Shown here piece by piece: positions 37,105-46,392 of a DNA stretch of 64,000 nucleotides (positions are counted from its first letter, which is position 1; each line of letters opens with the position of its first letter). The notes beneath the pieces were generated by a model. It ran no database searches, was not told where the DNA came from, and saw only the letters and a list, made by a program, of their open reading frames with translations. Both the position numbers and the translations under genes were made by a program. This stretch comes from Ruminobacter sp964520475 (GTDB lineage Bacteria > Pseudomonadota > Gammaproteobacteria > Enterobacterales > Succinivibrionaceae). The stretch spans positions 56,208-120,207 of the forward strand of contig CAZFNS010000003.1 in the NCBI GenBank assembly GCA_964520475.1, written 5' to 3'.

Positions 37105-37677
37105 TCAGTACCGGCGGCGGTAAATCCACATGTCCCCGGTTCCCAGGTTTTCCCGCAGAACCTTTGCTCTGATCGCGTCGTACAGCTCCTTGGTGGCCAG
37201 GCAATCGGCGAGGGCCCGGTGCGCGTTCGCGGCGAGGCCCAGATACGCGGTCAGATCGGACAGTCGGTGATGCCTGAGTTCGGGGTACACCCGCCGGGAA
37301 AGCAGCATGGTGTCCACGTACTCGTTCGGCAGCGCGCAGCAGAGCCCCGCCTCGAGGAACCTGATGTCGAACGCGGTGTTGTGGCCGACGATGACGTCGG
37401 TGCCGATAAAACCCAGGATCTCGTCCCCGACGTCGCTTATCCCGGGCATGCCCCGCACCATCTCGTCGGTTATTCCCGTCAGAACCGTGATGAAGGAGCC
37501 GATCCTCCTTCGCGGGCGGATCAACTGCTGGTAGCGGGCGGCGATCTCGTGGCCGCGCACTTTCACCATGCCGATTTCGATGATTTCGTCCCGGCCCGCC
37601 GCGAGACCCGTGGTTTCGGTGTCGACCACGCAGTAATCGCCGGCGAAAGCGCTCAGGTTCCTTTTCGGCGTCGCCAT
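37105..37677 (-). CDS. DEDDh 3'-5' exonuclease (DnaQ-like)
   Basis: 190 residues. Exo motifs in order: YCVVDTETTGL (Asp-x-Glu), VIVGHNTAFDIRFLEAG (Asp), and HRALADCLATKELY (His and Asp), giving all five DEDDh residues. It resembles stand-alone proofreading-type exonucleases rather than the 240-residue DnaQ epsilon subunit, as it lacks a polymerase-binding tail. GGAGGAAGG lies 11 nt before the ATG. It is the first gene of the minus-strand set that continues with TIGR04076 and SRAP proteins, so a DNA-repair context is possible. Confidence 0.88.
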   Translation of the reverse strand: MATPKRNLSAFAGDYCVVDTETTGLAAGRDEIIEIGMVKVRGHEIAARYQQLIRPRRRIGSFITVLTGITDEMVRGMPGISDVGDEILGFIGTDVIVGHNTAFDIRFLEAGLCCALPNEYVDTMLLSRRVYPELRHHRLSDLTAYLGLAANAHRALADCLATKELYDAIRAKVLRENLGTGDMWIYRRRY

Positions 37678-37961
37678 AAAATCCGGCCTTCCTCCCCCGG
37701 TCCCGCCGCCGCGCCGCGGGAGCGGGATCCATGATTAATTGTAATATCACCCGGGCGGATTTTTCCATCCCCGGCGCGAAAAAGACCCCGCCGCAATATT
37801 AGATCGCCGTCATACGGCGCCGATCTTTTTGTTCCGCGGGTTTTTGAAAAAACTATAATTAATTTAGCATTCCGGCGGGTTCCGCGGGATCCGGACGCCG
37901 CCGGGATCCGGTCGCGGCGCCCGGGACGGGGCGCCCGGGGTATATGGAAGGAGCAAACGCT

Positions 37962-38333
37962 ATGAACTACAAAGCCACAGAAATAGGCAAGATCGCCGAG
38001 ATCGGCAAGCATTTTGAGAACGGCAAGGCCTTTTTGCACGACGCCCTCGCTTTAACCTCCTGCGAGATTTCCGTAAACGAAATGCCGAAAGGCGCCAAGC
38101 TTCCCTTCAGCCACCGGCACAAGCAGAACGAGGAGATTTACATTTTCCTCAAGGGCAGCGGCACGATGACCGTGGACGACCGCAAGGTGCCGTTCAGGGA
38201 GGGAACCTGCGTCAAAGTCCTGCCCGCCGGGGCCCGGACCATCGAAACCGACGCGGACACCGAGTATATCTGCGTCCAGGCCAAGACGGATTCCCTCGAG
38301 CAGTTCGGCTTCGGCGACGGGGAACTCTGCTGA
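37962..38333 (+). CDS. Small cupin-fold protein
   Basis: 123 residues. A single cupin barrel: PFSHRHKQNEEIYIFLKGSGTMTVDD matches cupin motif 1 (HxH...E), and GTCVKVLPAGARTIETDADTEYICVQAK covers motif 2. The ATG at 37962 has AAGGAG 8 nt upstream; an ATG 18 bp earlier lacks a ribosome site. It may bind a metal and act as an isomerase, dioxygenase or sensor; no prediction is safe. It diverges from the exonuclease gene across a 284-bp AT-containing region. Confidence 0.85.
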   Translation: MNYKATEIGKIAEIGKHFENGKAFLHDALALTSCEISVNEMPKGAKLPFSHRHKQNEEIYIFLKGSGTMTVDDRKVPFREGTCVKVLPAGARTIETDADTEYICVQAKTDSLEQFGFGDGELC

Positions 38334-38367
38334 CGGGCGCCCGGGACGCGCGCAGCACACGTAAAAA

Positions 38368-38397
38368 AGGGGAGCCCGCCCCGGCGGCGGCTCCCCT
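38368..38397. terminator. Bidirectional terminator between the cupin gene and asd
   Basis: Arms AGGGGAGCC (38368-38376) and GGCTCCCCT (38389-38397), with an A-run on the left and a T-run on the right, serve both convergent genes. Confidence 0.85.
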
Positions 38398-38426
38398 CTC
38401 TTTTTCCTTCCCGCCGCGGTCCGGCG

Positions 38427-39539
38427 TCAGCCGGCCAGAATCTTCAGCATGCGGCGCAGCGGCTCGGCGGCGCCCCACAGCAGCTGGTCGCCCACGGAGA
38501 ACGCCGAAATGTAGCCCCTGCCGAAGTTGGTGGCGCGGATCCTGCCCACCGGGACGCTCAGGGTGCCGGTAACCTTCGCCGGGGTCAGCTCGCGGACCGT
38601 GATCTCCCTTTCGTTGGGCACGACCCTGACCCACTCGTTGTGGCTCCGCAGCATTTCCTCCACGCCGGACACGGAAACGTCCTTCTTGAGTTTGATCAGG
38701 AAAGACTGGCTGTGGCAGCGCAGGGAGCTGATGCGCACGCAGTTGCCGTCCACGGGGACGGTTCCCGGGGCGAGGCCCAGAATCTTGTTGGTCTCGGCCA
38801 TGCCCTTCCATTCCTCCCGGCTCTGGCCGTTTTCGAGCTGGGCGTCGATCCAGGGGATCAGCGAGCCGGCGAGCGGAACCGTGAACTCGGCGACCGGGAA
38901 GCTCTCCGCTCTCATGGCGTCGCGGACCTTCTTCTCGATGACGAGGATCGCGGAGGCGGGATCCTTAAGCTCGTCGGCGACGGCGGCGTGCAGCACGCCC
39001 ATCTGGAGGAGCAGCTCGCGCATGTTTTTGGCGCCGGCGCCCGAGGCGGCCTGGTAGGTCGAAGACTGGATCCATTCGACGCAGTCGTGGGCGAACAGAC
39101 CGCCGAGGCCCATGAGCATCAGGCTCACCGTGCAGTTGCCGCCGACGAAGGTCTTCACGCCCCGGTCCAGGGCCGCGTCGATGACGGCCCGGTTCACCGG
39201 GTCGAGGATGATCACCGCGTCGTCCCGCATCCGCAGCGCCGAGGCCGCGTCGATCCAGTAGCCGTCCCAGCCGGCGGCCCTGAGTTTGTCGTACACGCGC
39301 TTGGTGTAGTCGCCGCCCTGGCAGGTCACGACGATGTCCGCGGCGCGCAGGGCCTCCAGATCGCCCGCGTCGAGCAGCGCGCCCGCGTCCCGCCCGCCGG
39401 GCGAGGGAGCCTTTTGCCCCACCTGGGACGTCGTGAAAAACACGGGGTCAATATACGAGAAGTCGTTCTCCTCTTCCATGCGGTTCATCAGAACCGAGCC
39501 CACCATGCCGCGCCAGCCGACAAAACCTACTTTCTTCAT
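38427..39539 (-). CDS. asd: Aspartate-semialdehyde dehydrogenase
   Basis: 370 residues from the ATG at 39539 (E. coli 367). Motifs: MKKVGFVGWRGMVGSVLMNRM for NADP, TCQGGDYT, FVGGNCTVSLMLM with the catalytic Cys, and RCHSQSFLIKLKKDV with the catalytic His. It makes aspartate semialdehyde for lysine/DAP, threonine and homoserine, and so also feeds O-acetylhomoserine used by MetY in the sulfur island. Upstream in-frame ATGs give extensions without family likeness or ribosome sites. Confidence 0.95.
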   Translation of the reverse strand: MKKVGFVGWRGMVGSVLMNRMEEENDFSYIDPVFFTTSQVGQKAPSPGGRDAGALLDAGDLEALRAADIVVTCQGGDYTKRVYDKLRAAGWDGYWIDAASALRMRDDAVIILDPVNRAVIDAALDRGVKTFVGGNCTVSLMLMGLGGLFAHDCVEWIQSSTYQAASGAGAKNMRELLLQMGVLHAAVADELKDPASAILVIEKKVRDAMRAESFPVAEFTVPLAGSLIPWIDAQLENGQSREEWKGMAETNKILGLAPGTVPVDGNCVRISSLRCHSQSFLIKLKKDVSVSGVEEMLRSHNEWVRVVPNEREITVRELTPAKVTGTLSVPVGRIRATNFGRGYISAFSVGDQLLWGAAEPLRRMLKILAG

Positions 39540-39711
39540 GTTCGACACCATCAAATAATCAGTTAAATGACGCCGGCCGCGCCCGCGCGGCCGCGCCGTC
39601 TGCCCGAAAACCTTTGCAATTGTACCAAAAAAGACGGCGGTTAACCCCAAAAAAATCGATCCGGGCCGTTTATTTGCGCGCCCCGCGCAAAAACCGGGCC
39701 GCCCGGGCGGG

Positions 39712-40149
39712 TCACCCGCCCGCCGCGGGGCCCCCGGACTCCCCCGCCCCGTCCTCCCCCCGGCAGAGCGGCGTCCGGACGGTTCTCGCCGTTCCCGCCG
39801 CGGACAGTTCCGCCGCCACGGTCTTGCCGCGGGCGAGCAGAGCCCTGACGAGACCCGTGCCGCAGAGCGCCCGGGCGAGGTTCATTCTCCGGAAGGCGGC
39901 GCGGGGATCCTCCCCCGGGCGGGCGGCGACGGTCACCGTGAGGACCGCGTTCGCGTTTTCGTCGCCCGCGACGCGGTTCAGCACGAAGGACCCGTCCGGC
40001 GCGGCGAAGGGCAGGGAGCGGTTAGCCTCCCCGATCTCGCGCAGGAGCTCCCCGTCCCCGCCCGGCCCGGGGAAAACGAAGATCCTCATCAGCGCGTACA
40101 AAACAAACAGAACCAGCACGGCCGCCGCGCGCTTCGCGAATTTTCCCAT
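39712..40149 (-). CDS. Small membrane-anchored hypothetical protein
   Basis: 145 residues. It starts MGKFAKRAAAVLVLFVLYALMRIFVFPGPGG, a single N-terminal transmembrane helix with positive residues before it, then a soluble domain (ANRSLPFAAPDGSFVLNRVAGDENANAVLTVTV) and a Gly/Ala-rich end. I do not recognise the family. The ATG at 40149 has a GGGGGCGACG run just upstream. An extended frame upstream overlaps the ycaO promoter and is not supported. Confidence 0.6.
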   Translation of the reverse strand: MGKFAKRAAAVLVLFVLYALMRIFVFPGPGGDGELLREIGEANRSLPFAAPDGSFVLNRVAGDENANAVLTVTVAARPGEDPRAAFRRMNLARALCGTGLVRALLARGKTVAAELSAAGTARTVRTPLCRGEDGAGESGGPAAGG

Positions 40150-40274
40150 CGTCGCCCCCGTCCCGGCCGGCTCCCGCCCGGCCGATCGCCGGCCCGCCCG
40201 GACGCCGGGCGGGCCTCTTTCCGCATTATAGAAAAAAAGACGGGACGCGGGCCATATATTTCGCCCGCGCCGCT

Positions 40275-40302
40275 TTGTCCGCCCCGCCCGCGCGCCTATA
40301 AT
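40275..40302 (+). promoter_or_regulatory. Promoter of ycaO
   Basis: TTGTCC (40275-40280), 16-nt spacer, perfect TATAAT (40297-40302), giving a start near 40309 and a leader of about 70 nt. Confidence 0.7.
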
Positions 40303-40378
40303 GGGCGGATACGAAAAATTCCGCGCGCCGCTCCGGGGAGAGTCCCCGGGCGGCGGCGCGCGTTCGGACGGAGCGCTC

Positions 40379-42325
40379 ATGACCTTTCAGCCGGGCAAGG
40401 ACCGGGAAACCGAAGCCACCATCGAGATTTTCACGCGGGAGCTGACCCGGCTCGGCCTGGATCTCGAGTTCGTCGCGCGGCGCCACCCGGGAGAGAACCT
40501 GTACTCGTGCGAGCTCGCCGACCGGAACAATCCCCGGACGATCCACACGAACGGCAAGGGCGCCACGGCGGAGGCGGCCGCCGCCTCGGCGCTCGGCGAA
40601 ATGGCCGAGCGGCTGCTCAACCAGTCGTTCTTCGACGGCTTCTTCATGTTCGGGGCGAGCGACGCCGAAAACTTCCGCCGCTTCCCCGGCGAGATCTGGG
40701 CAAAGTACCCGGAGGATCTCATCGACGGCGAAAACCGCCTCGATCTCGGGCGCATGGGCCTTTCGGGATCCGACCGGGAGCGGACGGCCCGCTTCTTCCG
40801 CGAGAACAGCCTGTTCTCGCCGGAGCTCGTCCGGGAAATCGGCTGGACCTGTCTCCGCCCGCTCACGGACTACCCGACCTCGGACACGGCGAAGGGCATT
40901 TGCGCCGTGCCGCTCAGGAACGAGCTCAATCCCGCCGAGACGCGCTATTTCCCCCTGCGCTACCTCGAGTCGTGCTTCTGCACCAACGGCATGTGCGCGG
41001 GCAACACGCCCGCCGAGGCCAAGGTCCAGGGCCTTTCCGAGATCTTCGAGCGGGTGGTCCGCCGCTTCCTGTACGGCTCCGTCCCGGAAAGCTTCGGCGC
41101 GGGGCTCTCCCGCGTGCGGAGCCGCGCCCTGCCCGAGATCCCCCCGGAGCTGATCGCGCGGCGCTGGCCGGACGTCGCCGCGACGATCGCGGGCATCGCC
41201 CGGCGCGGCCTGCGGATAACCTGCCACGACGGATCCCTGGGCGGCCTGTTCCCGGTCGCGGTCGTGTGCCTGCGGCCGGCCTGCGGCCTCAGGTACCGGA
41301 TCTCCGCCGGCGCCCATCCCCACATGGGCCTCGCCCTCGGGCGGGCCCTGACCGAGCTCGTGCAGGGCGCGGACTGGGACGACGTCGGCTGGGAGGAAAT
41401 GAGCTTTGAGGATCTCGCCGCGGACGCCGCCCCGGAGGCGCCCGCGGACGGGCCGGACGACGGGGAGAGGGCCCTCGGGGACGCGCTCAATTTCATCGCG
41501 AGCTTCACGCACGGTTCGGCGAAAATTCACCCCGGTTTCTTCACGGATGAAAGTAATTTTCAATTTGCCGACTGGTCTTTCGAAAGCGGATCCACCGCCG
41601 AGCAGTACGCGCGCCTGCTCGGGATCTGCCGGAAGCTCGGCAAGACGGTCTGGTGCCACGACGCGAGCTTCGGGGAGCTCTGCGCCTACCGGCTGATCGT
41701 CCCGAACTTTTCCGAAATATACCTCTTCGACGGCCCGGAGAACGAGGACGAGCTGACCGATCCGTCGCTTTCCCGTAAGATGGCGGCGCTGAGCCTCTCA
41801 GACCCCCGCCTGCCCGAAGGCGCGTGGACCGGGTCCTGCCTGAGCCTCGCGGGGCTCCTGCGCCTCGCCGAGCCGGGAAGCTGGTACGACGGCCTGAGCT
41901 TCGGGGCGGTCCGGAGCCTCGCCGATCTGTACCGGCTCATGCGCGATGATCCCGGAGAACCCGGCGGCGAAGAGGAATGCGCCGAGATCCTGGCGCGGGC
42001 TGCCGACGTCGCCGGGCAGCTGCTCGCCCCGGCCGGCCCGGGCGGGAACTCGCCCCTTTACGCGGTCTGCCTGGCCGCGCACGCCCGTTTTCTCCTCGAG
42101 GACGAAACGGGCCTGCCGCCCGAAAAAGCGGCTGAAATAATCGGCGTTTTCTGCGATAATGAATATTCCCGGCTCGCGGACGGGATCCTCTCCGATCCCG
42201 ATCCCGCCGGGCTGATGAAACTGATCCGGGCCGAGCCGGAACGGAATCCGGTCCAGGCCGGGCTGATAAAAATTTTCAAAAAACTGATTAAAAGTCAGGC
42301 AAAAGTTCGGCGGAATAACCCCTAA
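40379..42325 (+). CDS. ycaO: YcaO-family protein
   Basis: 648 residues. Features of E. coli YcaO: GKDRETEATIEIF, THTNGKGATAEAAAASALGEMAERL-type segment with the ATP/Mg glutamates, FCTNGMCAGNTPAEAKVQGLSEIFERVV, and a C-terminal tetratricopeptide-like helical region. YcaO domains use ATP to activate amide backbones; E. coli YcaO is linked to ribosomal protein S12 methylthiolation by RimO. The start at 40379 has GGAG 7 nt upstream. It lies directly before focA-pflB as in E. coli. About 60 residues longer than E. coli YcaO. Confidence 0.9.
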   Translation: MTFQPGKDRETEATIEIFTRELTRLGLDLEFVARRHPGENLYSCELADRNNPRTIHTNGKGATAEAAAASALGEMAERLLNQSFFDGFFMFGASDAENFRRFPGEIWAKYPEDLIDGENRLDLGRMGLSGSDRERTARFFRENSLFSPELVREIGWTCLRPLTDYPTSDTAKGICAVPLRNELNPAETRYFPLRYLESCFCTNGMCAGNTPAEAKVQGLSEIFERVVRRFLYGSVPESFGAGLSRVRSRALPEIPPELIARRWPDVAATIAGIARRGLRITCHDGSLGGLFPVAVVCLRPACGLRYRISAGAHPHMGLALGRALTELVQGADWDDVGWEEMSFEDLAADAAPEAPADGPDDGERALGDALNFIASFTHGSAKIHPGFFTDESNFQFADWSFESGSTAEQYARLLGICRKLGKTVWCHDASFGELCAYRLIVPNFSEIYLFDGPENEDELTDPSLSRKMAALSLSDPRLPEGAWTGSCLSLAGLLRLAEPGSWYDGLSFGAVRSLADLYRLMRDDPGEPGGEEECAEILARAADVAGQLLAPAGPGGNSPLYAVCLAAHARFLLEDETGLPPEKAAEIIGVFCDNEYSRLADGILSDPDPAGLMKLIRAEPERNPVQAGLIKIFKKLIKSQAKVRRNNP

Positions 42326-42361
42326 ATGTAATTTTATTACAAAAGTATTTTACAATTAAAT

Positions 42362-42403
42362 GTGATCTTTGTCAAAATTTAGCCGTTTTGACTTAATTAT
42401 AAT
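42362..42403 (+). promoter_or_regulatory. FNR-type class II promoter of focA-pflB
   Basis: GTGAT-CTTT-GTCAA (42362-42375) matches the FNR consensus TTGAT-N4-ATCAA at 8 of 10 positions. A perfect TATAAT (42398-42403) predicts a start near 42410, which puts the FNR site at -41.5, the standard class II position. The -35 region is poor, as expected for an activated promoter. A second palindrome, TGTAAT-TTT-ATTACA (42327-42341), lies upstream. Confidence 0.65.
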
Positions 42404-42421
42404 TGATAGAAGGAAGAAATA

Positions 42422-43300
42422 ATGACGGAACCTGCGAAAGTGCCCTCGGCGTGCTGTCTGACGCCGGAAGAGACCGCGAGGTCGGCCGAATCGATCATGG
42501 CCCATAAGACGGCCAAACCGTTCGTCCGGTGCGTGCTGATGTCGGTGAGCGCGGGCGTTTTCATCGCCCTGGCGTTCATGTTTTACGCAACGGTGCTGGC
42601 CGACGGCAACGGCAAACTGGCCGGAGGGCTGTGCTTCTCCATCGGGCTCATGTTCTGCGTGCTCTTCGGCTGCGAGCTGTTCACCTCGTCGACGATGACG
42701 GTGATCGCCAAATACGCGGGGCTCGCGACCTGGAGGCAGGTGCTGAAGAACTGGGGCGTCGTGTACTCCGGCAACTTCGTGGGGGCGCTGCTCATGGTGT
42801 TCCTCGTGATGGCGGCGCGGCAGTACGAGGCTTTCGACGGCGCGTGGGGCCGGGTGATCCTCGACACCGCCCTGCACAAGGTGAGCCACATTCATCCCGG
42901 CGAGCCCTACTGGCGGGGTTTCGTCGCGGTGATGACGCTCGGGGTCTTCTGCAACATGATGGTGTGCGGCGCGGTATGGCTCAGCTTCGCCGGGAAGACC
43001 CTCACCGACAGGATCCTCACCATGATTTTTCCCGTGGCGCTGTTCGTGGCGTCGGGGTTTGAGCACAGCATCGCGAACATGTTCCTTATCCCCGCGGGGA
43101 TATGCGTGCTGAACTTCGCGGGCGCGGAATTCTGGCAGGCTGCAGGTCAAAATCCGGATCAGTTTGCCGATTTAACAATAATAAACTTTATTGTTAACAA
43201 CCTAATACCGGTTACCGTCGGCAACATCATCGGCGGCGGCCTGATGATCGGGCTGTACAACTGGTATGCTAATTGTCGCGCCGGCGGCGTAAAGGCCTAA
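42422..43300 (+). CDS. focA: Formate channel FocA
   Basis: 292 residues with six transmembrane helices of the FNT family. Pore signatures: FGCELFTSSTMTVIAKYAG (omega loop and NTM region), VFCNMMVCGAVWLS-type segment, GFEHSIANMFLIPAGI with the central His, and NNLIPVTVGNIIGGG. It moves formate or formic acid across the inner membrane in both directions. GAAGGAAG precedes the ATG. It lies 40 bp upstream of pflB and shares its promoter. Confidence 0.96.
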   Translation: MTEPAKVPSACCLTPEETARSAESIMAHKTAKPFVRCVLMSVSAGVFIALAFMFYATVLADGNGKLAGGLCFSIGLMFCVLFGCELFTSSTMTVIAKYAGLATWRQVLKNWGVVYSGNFVGALLMVFLVMAARQYEAFDGAWGRVILDTALHKVSHIHPGEPYWRGFVAVMTLGVFCNMMVCGAVWLSFAGKTLTDRILTMIFPVALFVASGFEHSIANMFLIPAGICVLNFAGAEFWQAAGQNPDQFADLTIINFIVNNLIPVTVGNIIGGGLMIGLYNWYANCRAGGVKA

Positions 43301-43340
43301 GGCGTTTATTAACCAACTGAACCAGACAGAGGTAATGAAA

Positions 43341-45650
43341 ATGGCAGAACTAAACGAGCTTCAGAAAGCGGCCTGGGAAGGCTTCGCCCCGGGCGCGTGG
43401 CAGGAGTCCATCGACACCCGCGACTTCATCCAGACCAACTACACCCCCTACGAGGGTGACGAGTCGTTCCTCGCCCCGGCCACCGAGGCCACCAAGACCC
43501 TTTGGGATTCGGTGATGGAGGGCATCAAGATCGAGAACAAGACCCACGCCCCCGTGGACTTCGACCCCGACACCCCCTCGACGATCACCTCGCACAAGCC
43601 GGGCTACATCAACAAGGACCTGGAGAAGATCGTGGGCCTGCAGACTGACGCTCCCCTTAAGAGAGCCATCATGCCTTTCGGCGGCATCCGCATGATCAAG
43701 ACCTCCTGCGAGACCTACAACAAGCCCTTCAACAAGGACGTCGAGAAGATCTTCACCGAATACCGCAAGACCCACAACCAGGGCGTGTTCGACGTTTACA
43801 CCCCGGACATCAGGAAGTGCCGCAAGAGCGCCGTTCTGACCGGCCTGCCCGACGCCTACGGCCGCGGCCGCATCATCGGCGACTACCGCCGCATCGCCCT
43901 GTACGGCGTCGACGCCCTGATGAAGGACAAGTTCAAGCAGTTCAACTCCTACCAGGCCCAGCTCGAGCACCCGAAGGACGAGCAGGAGCTCGAGGCCGTG
44001 ATCCGCGCCCGCGAGGAAATCAACGAGCAGTACAAGGCGCTCGGCCAGCTGAAGCAGATGGCCGCCTCCTACGGCTGCGACATTTCCGGCCCGGCCAAGA
44101 CCGCCAGGGAAGCCCTGCAGGCCACCTACTTCGGCTACCTCGCCGCGGTTAAGTCCCAGAACGGCGCCGCCATGTCCTACGGCCGCACCGCCACCTTCCA
44201 CGACATCTACATCGAGCGCGACCTCAAGAAGGGCATCCTGACCGAGTCCGAGGCCCAGGAGCTCGTCGACCACATGATCATGAAGCTCCGCATGGTCCGC
44301 TTCCTGCGCACCCCGGAATACGACTCGCTGTTCTCCGGCGACCCGATCTGGGCCACCGAGTCCCTGGGCGGCATGGGCCTCGACGGACGCACCCTGGTCA
44401 CCAGGACCTGCTTCCGCTACCTGCACACCCTGTACAACATGGGCACCTCCCCCGAGCCGAACATGACCATCCTGTGGTCCGAGAGCCTGCCGGCCGCGTG
44501 GAAGAAGTACTGCGCCAAGGTTTCCATCGACACCTCGTCGATCCAGTACGAGAACGACGACCTGATGCGCCCCGACTTCGACAGCGACGACTACGCCATC
44601 GCCTGCTGCGTCTCCCCGATGGTGGTCGGCAAGAGAATGCAGTTCTTCGGCGCCCGCGCCAACCTCGCCAAGACCCTCCTGTACTCCATCAACGGCGGCA
44701 AGGACGAACGTCTCAAGGATGAGAACGGCGTGCACATGCAGGTCGGCCCGAAGACCGACATCCCCGCCGGCGAGTACCTCGACTTCGACGACGTCATGAA
44801 GCGCGTCGACTCCTTCATGGACTGGCTGGCCACTCAGTACGTCACCGCCCTGAACGTCATCCACTACATGCACGACAAGTACGCGTACGAGGCGGTTCAG
44901 ATGGCCCTACACGACCGCGACGTGTTCCGCACCATGGCCTGCGGCATCGCCGGCCTGTCCGTGGCCGCCGACTCGCTGTCCGCCATCAAGTACGCGAAGG
45001 TAAGGCCGATCCGCGACTCCGACAACGTGGCCACGAAGTTCGAGATCGAGGGCGACTTCCCGAAGTACGGCAACAACGACGACCGCGTCGACAGCATCGC
45101 CTGCGATCTGGTCGAGCGCTTCATGAAGAAGATCAAGAGCCGCGTCACCTACAGGAACGCGCTGCCCACCCAGTCGATCCTTACCATCACCTCCAACGTG
45201 GTGTACGGCAAGAAGACCGGCGACACCCCGTGCGGACGCATCGGCGGCAAGCCGTTCGGACCGGGCGCGAACCCGATGCACGGCCGCGACGTGAAGGGCG
45301 CGGTGGCCTCCCTCTCCTCGGTGGCCAAGCTTCCGTTCACCTACGCGAAGGACGGCATCTCGTACACGTTCTCCATCGTCCCGGCGGCGCTCGGCAAGGA
45401 AAACGTCCAGCAGAACACCAACCTGATCGGTCTGCTCGACGGCTACTTCCACCACGACGCGAAGCACGAGGGCGGCCAGCACCTGAACGTCAACGTTCTG
45501 AACCGCGAGACGCTGATCGACGCGCAGCAGCACCCGGAGAAGTACCCGATGCTCACCATCCGCGTGTCGGGCTACGCCGTGCGCTTCAACTCGCTGACCA
45601 AGGAGCAGCAGGACGACGTAATCACCCGCACGTTCACCGCTTCGCTTTAA
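43341..45650 (+). CDS. pflB: Formate C-acetyltransferase (pyruvate formate-lyase)
   Basis: 769 residues. The catalytic cysteine pair is Cys422-Cys423 (DDYAIACCVSPM) and the radical glycine is Gly744 (RVSGYAVRF). The N-terminus MAELNELQKAAWEGF and FIQTNYTPYEGDESFL match E. coli PflB. I chose the ATG at 43341 because AGAGG is 8-9 nt upstream of it but only about 3 nt from the ATG at 43335. It splits pyruvate plus CoA into acetyl-CoA and formate under anaerobiosis. Strong codon bias suggests high expression. The activating enzyme gene pflA, next in E. coli, is not here. Confidence 0.97.
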   Translation: MAELNELQKAAWEGFAPGAWQESIDTRDFIQTNYTPYEGDESFLAPATEATKTLWDSVMEGIKIENKTHAPVDFDPDTPSTITSHKPGYINKDLEKIVGLQTDAPLKRAIMPFGGIRMIKTSCETYNKPFNKDVEKIFTEYRKTHNQGVFDVYTPDIRKCRKSAVLTGLPDAYGRGRIIGDYRRIALYGVDALMKDKFKQFNSYQAQLEHPKDEQELEAVIRAREEINEQYKALGQLKQMAASYGCDISGPAKTAREALQATYFGYLAAVKSQNGAAMSYGRTATFHDIYIERDLKKGILTESEAQELVDHMIMKLRMVRFLRTPEYDSLFSGDPIWATESLGGMGLDGRTLVTRTCFRYLHTLYNMGTSPEPNMTILWSESLPAAWKKYCAKVSIDTSSIQYENDDLMRPDFDSDDYAIACCVSPMVVGKRMQFFGARANLAKTLLYSINGGKDERLKDENGVHMQVGPKTDIPAGEYLDFDDVMKRVDSFMDWLATQYVTALNVIHYMHDKYAYEAVQMALHDRDVFRTMACGIAGLSVAADSLSAIKYAKVRPIRDSDNVATKFEIEGDFPKYGNNDDRVDSIACDLVERFMKKIKSRVTYRNALPTQSILTITSNVVYGKKTGDTPCGRIGGKPFGPGANPMHGRDVKGAVASLSSVAKLPFTYAKDGISYTFSIVPAALGKENVQQNTNLIGLLDGYFHHDAKHEGGQHLNVNVLNRETLIDAQQHPEKYPMLTIRVSGYAVRFNSLTKEQQDDVITRTFTASL

Positions 45651-45690
45651 CGGCGGGATAAGACAGGGGCCCGGAGGCCGGGCCCCCGAA

Positions 45691-45720
45691 ACTCCGGAAC
45701 GCAAGTTCCGGAGTTTTTTT
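45691..45720 (+). terminator. Terminator of pflB
   Basis: 10-bp stem ACTCCGGAAC / GTTCCGGAGT with a GCAA tetraloop, followed by a run of T's. Confidence 0.95.
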
Positions 45721-45804
45721 TGGCCGGCCTCACCCCTTCGGGCCCGGGGTTGTTCTATAATATGGGCATTAAGACGGCATTCACTCGCGGCCCCGGGGTA
45801 CGAA

Positions 45805-46392
45805 TTGAAAAAACACGGTCTGTTTTCGGGAATTACCGCCCTTATCCTCGCGGCGCTCTTGCTGGCCGTCTCCCTCGGCGCCTGCTCCGCCCTCCCGGAA
45901 GACGGAACGGAGCGCGCGGCGCGGCTCGGTGCCCTGGAAAAATTCTCCCTCCGCGGCAAAATCGCTATCTTCGGGGAGCGGGGCAAGGTCAGCGCCTACC
46001 TCAACATAGACAGCCGCCGGCCCGACTACACGATCTACCTGACCGGGGTCTCGGGCACCACCCTCCTCAAAATCGACCGGAACCGGGAACGGACCGAAAT
46101 CACCGACGACAAAGGCCGGGTCACCTCGGGACCGGACAGCGCGGAACTTTTTTACCGGGTCTCGGGCTACCGCCTCCCCTGCGACGATCTGGCCGACATC
46201 CTGACCGCCAACCCGGCCGGGCGGCGGGCCGATTACAATATCGCCGGCGCGGTCGAAACCGTCGATTACGACGGCTTCACCGTCACCTACCGGGGGTACA
46301 CCCGCGCCGGCGGCCTCTCCCTGCCCAAGCGGGTCGACATAAAAGGGGAGGATTTTCTGATCAAGATAACGGTGAACCGATGGGAAATGTAG
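45805..46392 (+). CDS. lolB: Outer-membrane lipoprotein localisation factor LolB
   Basis: 195 residues. A lipoprotein signal with lipobox LGAC places the lipidated Cys near residue 27. The body (LRGKIAIFGERGKVSAYLNID, TIYLTGVSGTTLLKID, YRLPCDDLADILTA, YRGYTRAGGLSLPKRVDIKG) fits the LolB half-barrel. It inserts lipoproteins handed over by LolA into the outer membrane. The start is a TTG after a GGGG run. A TATAAT-type box lies about 50 bp upstream. The end overlaps ispE, the conserved lolB-ispE-prs order. Confidence 0.88.
   Translation: MKKHGLFSGITALILAALLLAVSLGACSALPEDGTERAARLGALEKFSLRGKIAIFGERGKVSAYLNIDSRRPDYTIYLTGVSGTTLLKIDRNRERTEITDDKGRVTSGPDSAELFYRVSGYRLPCDDLADILTANPAGRRADYNIAGAVETVDYDGFTVTYRGYTRAGGLSLPKRVDIKGEDFLIKITVNRWEM

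Noticed and set aside
40150..40380. Extended N-terminus of the small membrane protein at 39712-40149
   Set aside because: The extension is Arg/Pro-rich, overlaps the divergent ycaO promoter, and would bury the transmembrane anchor in mid-protein.
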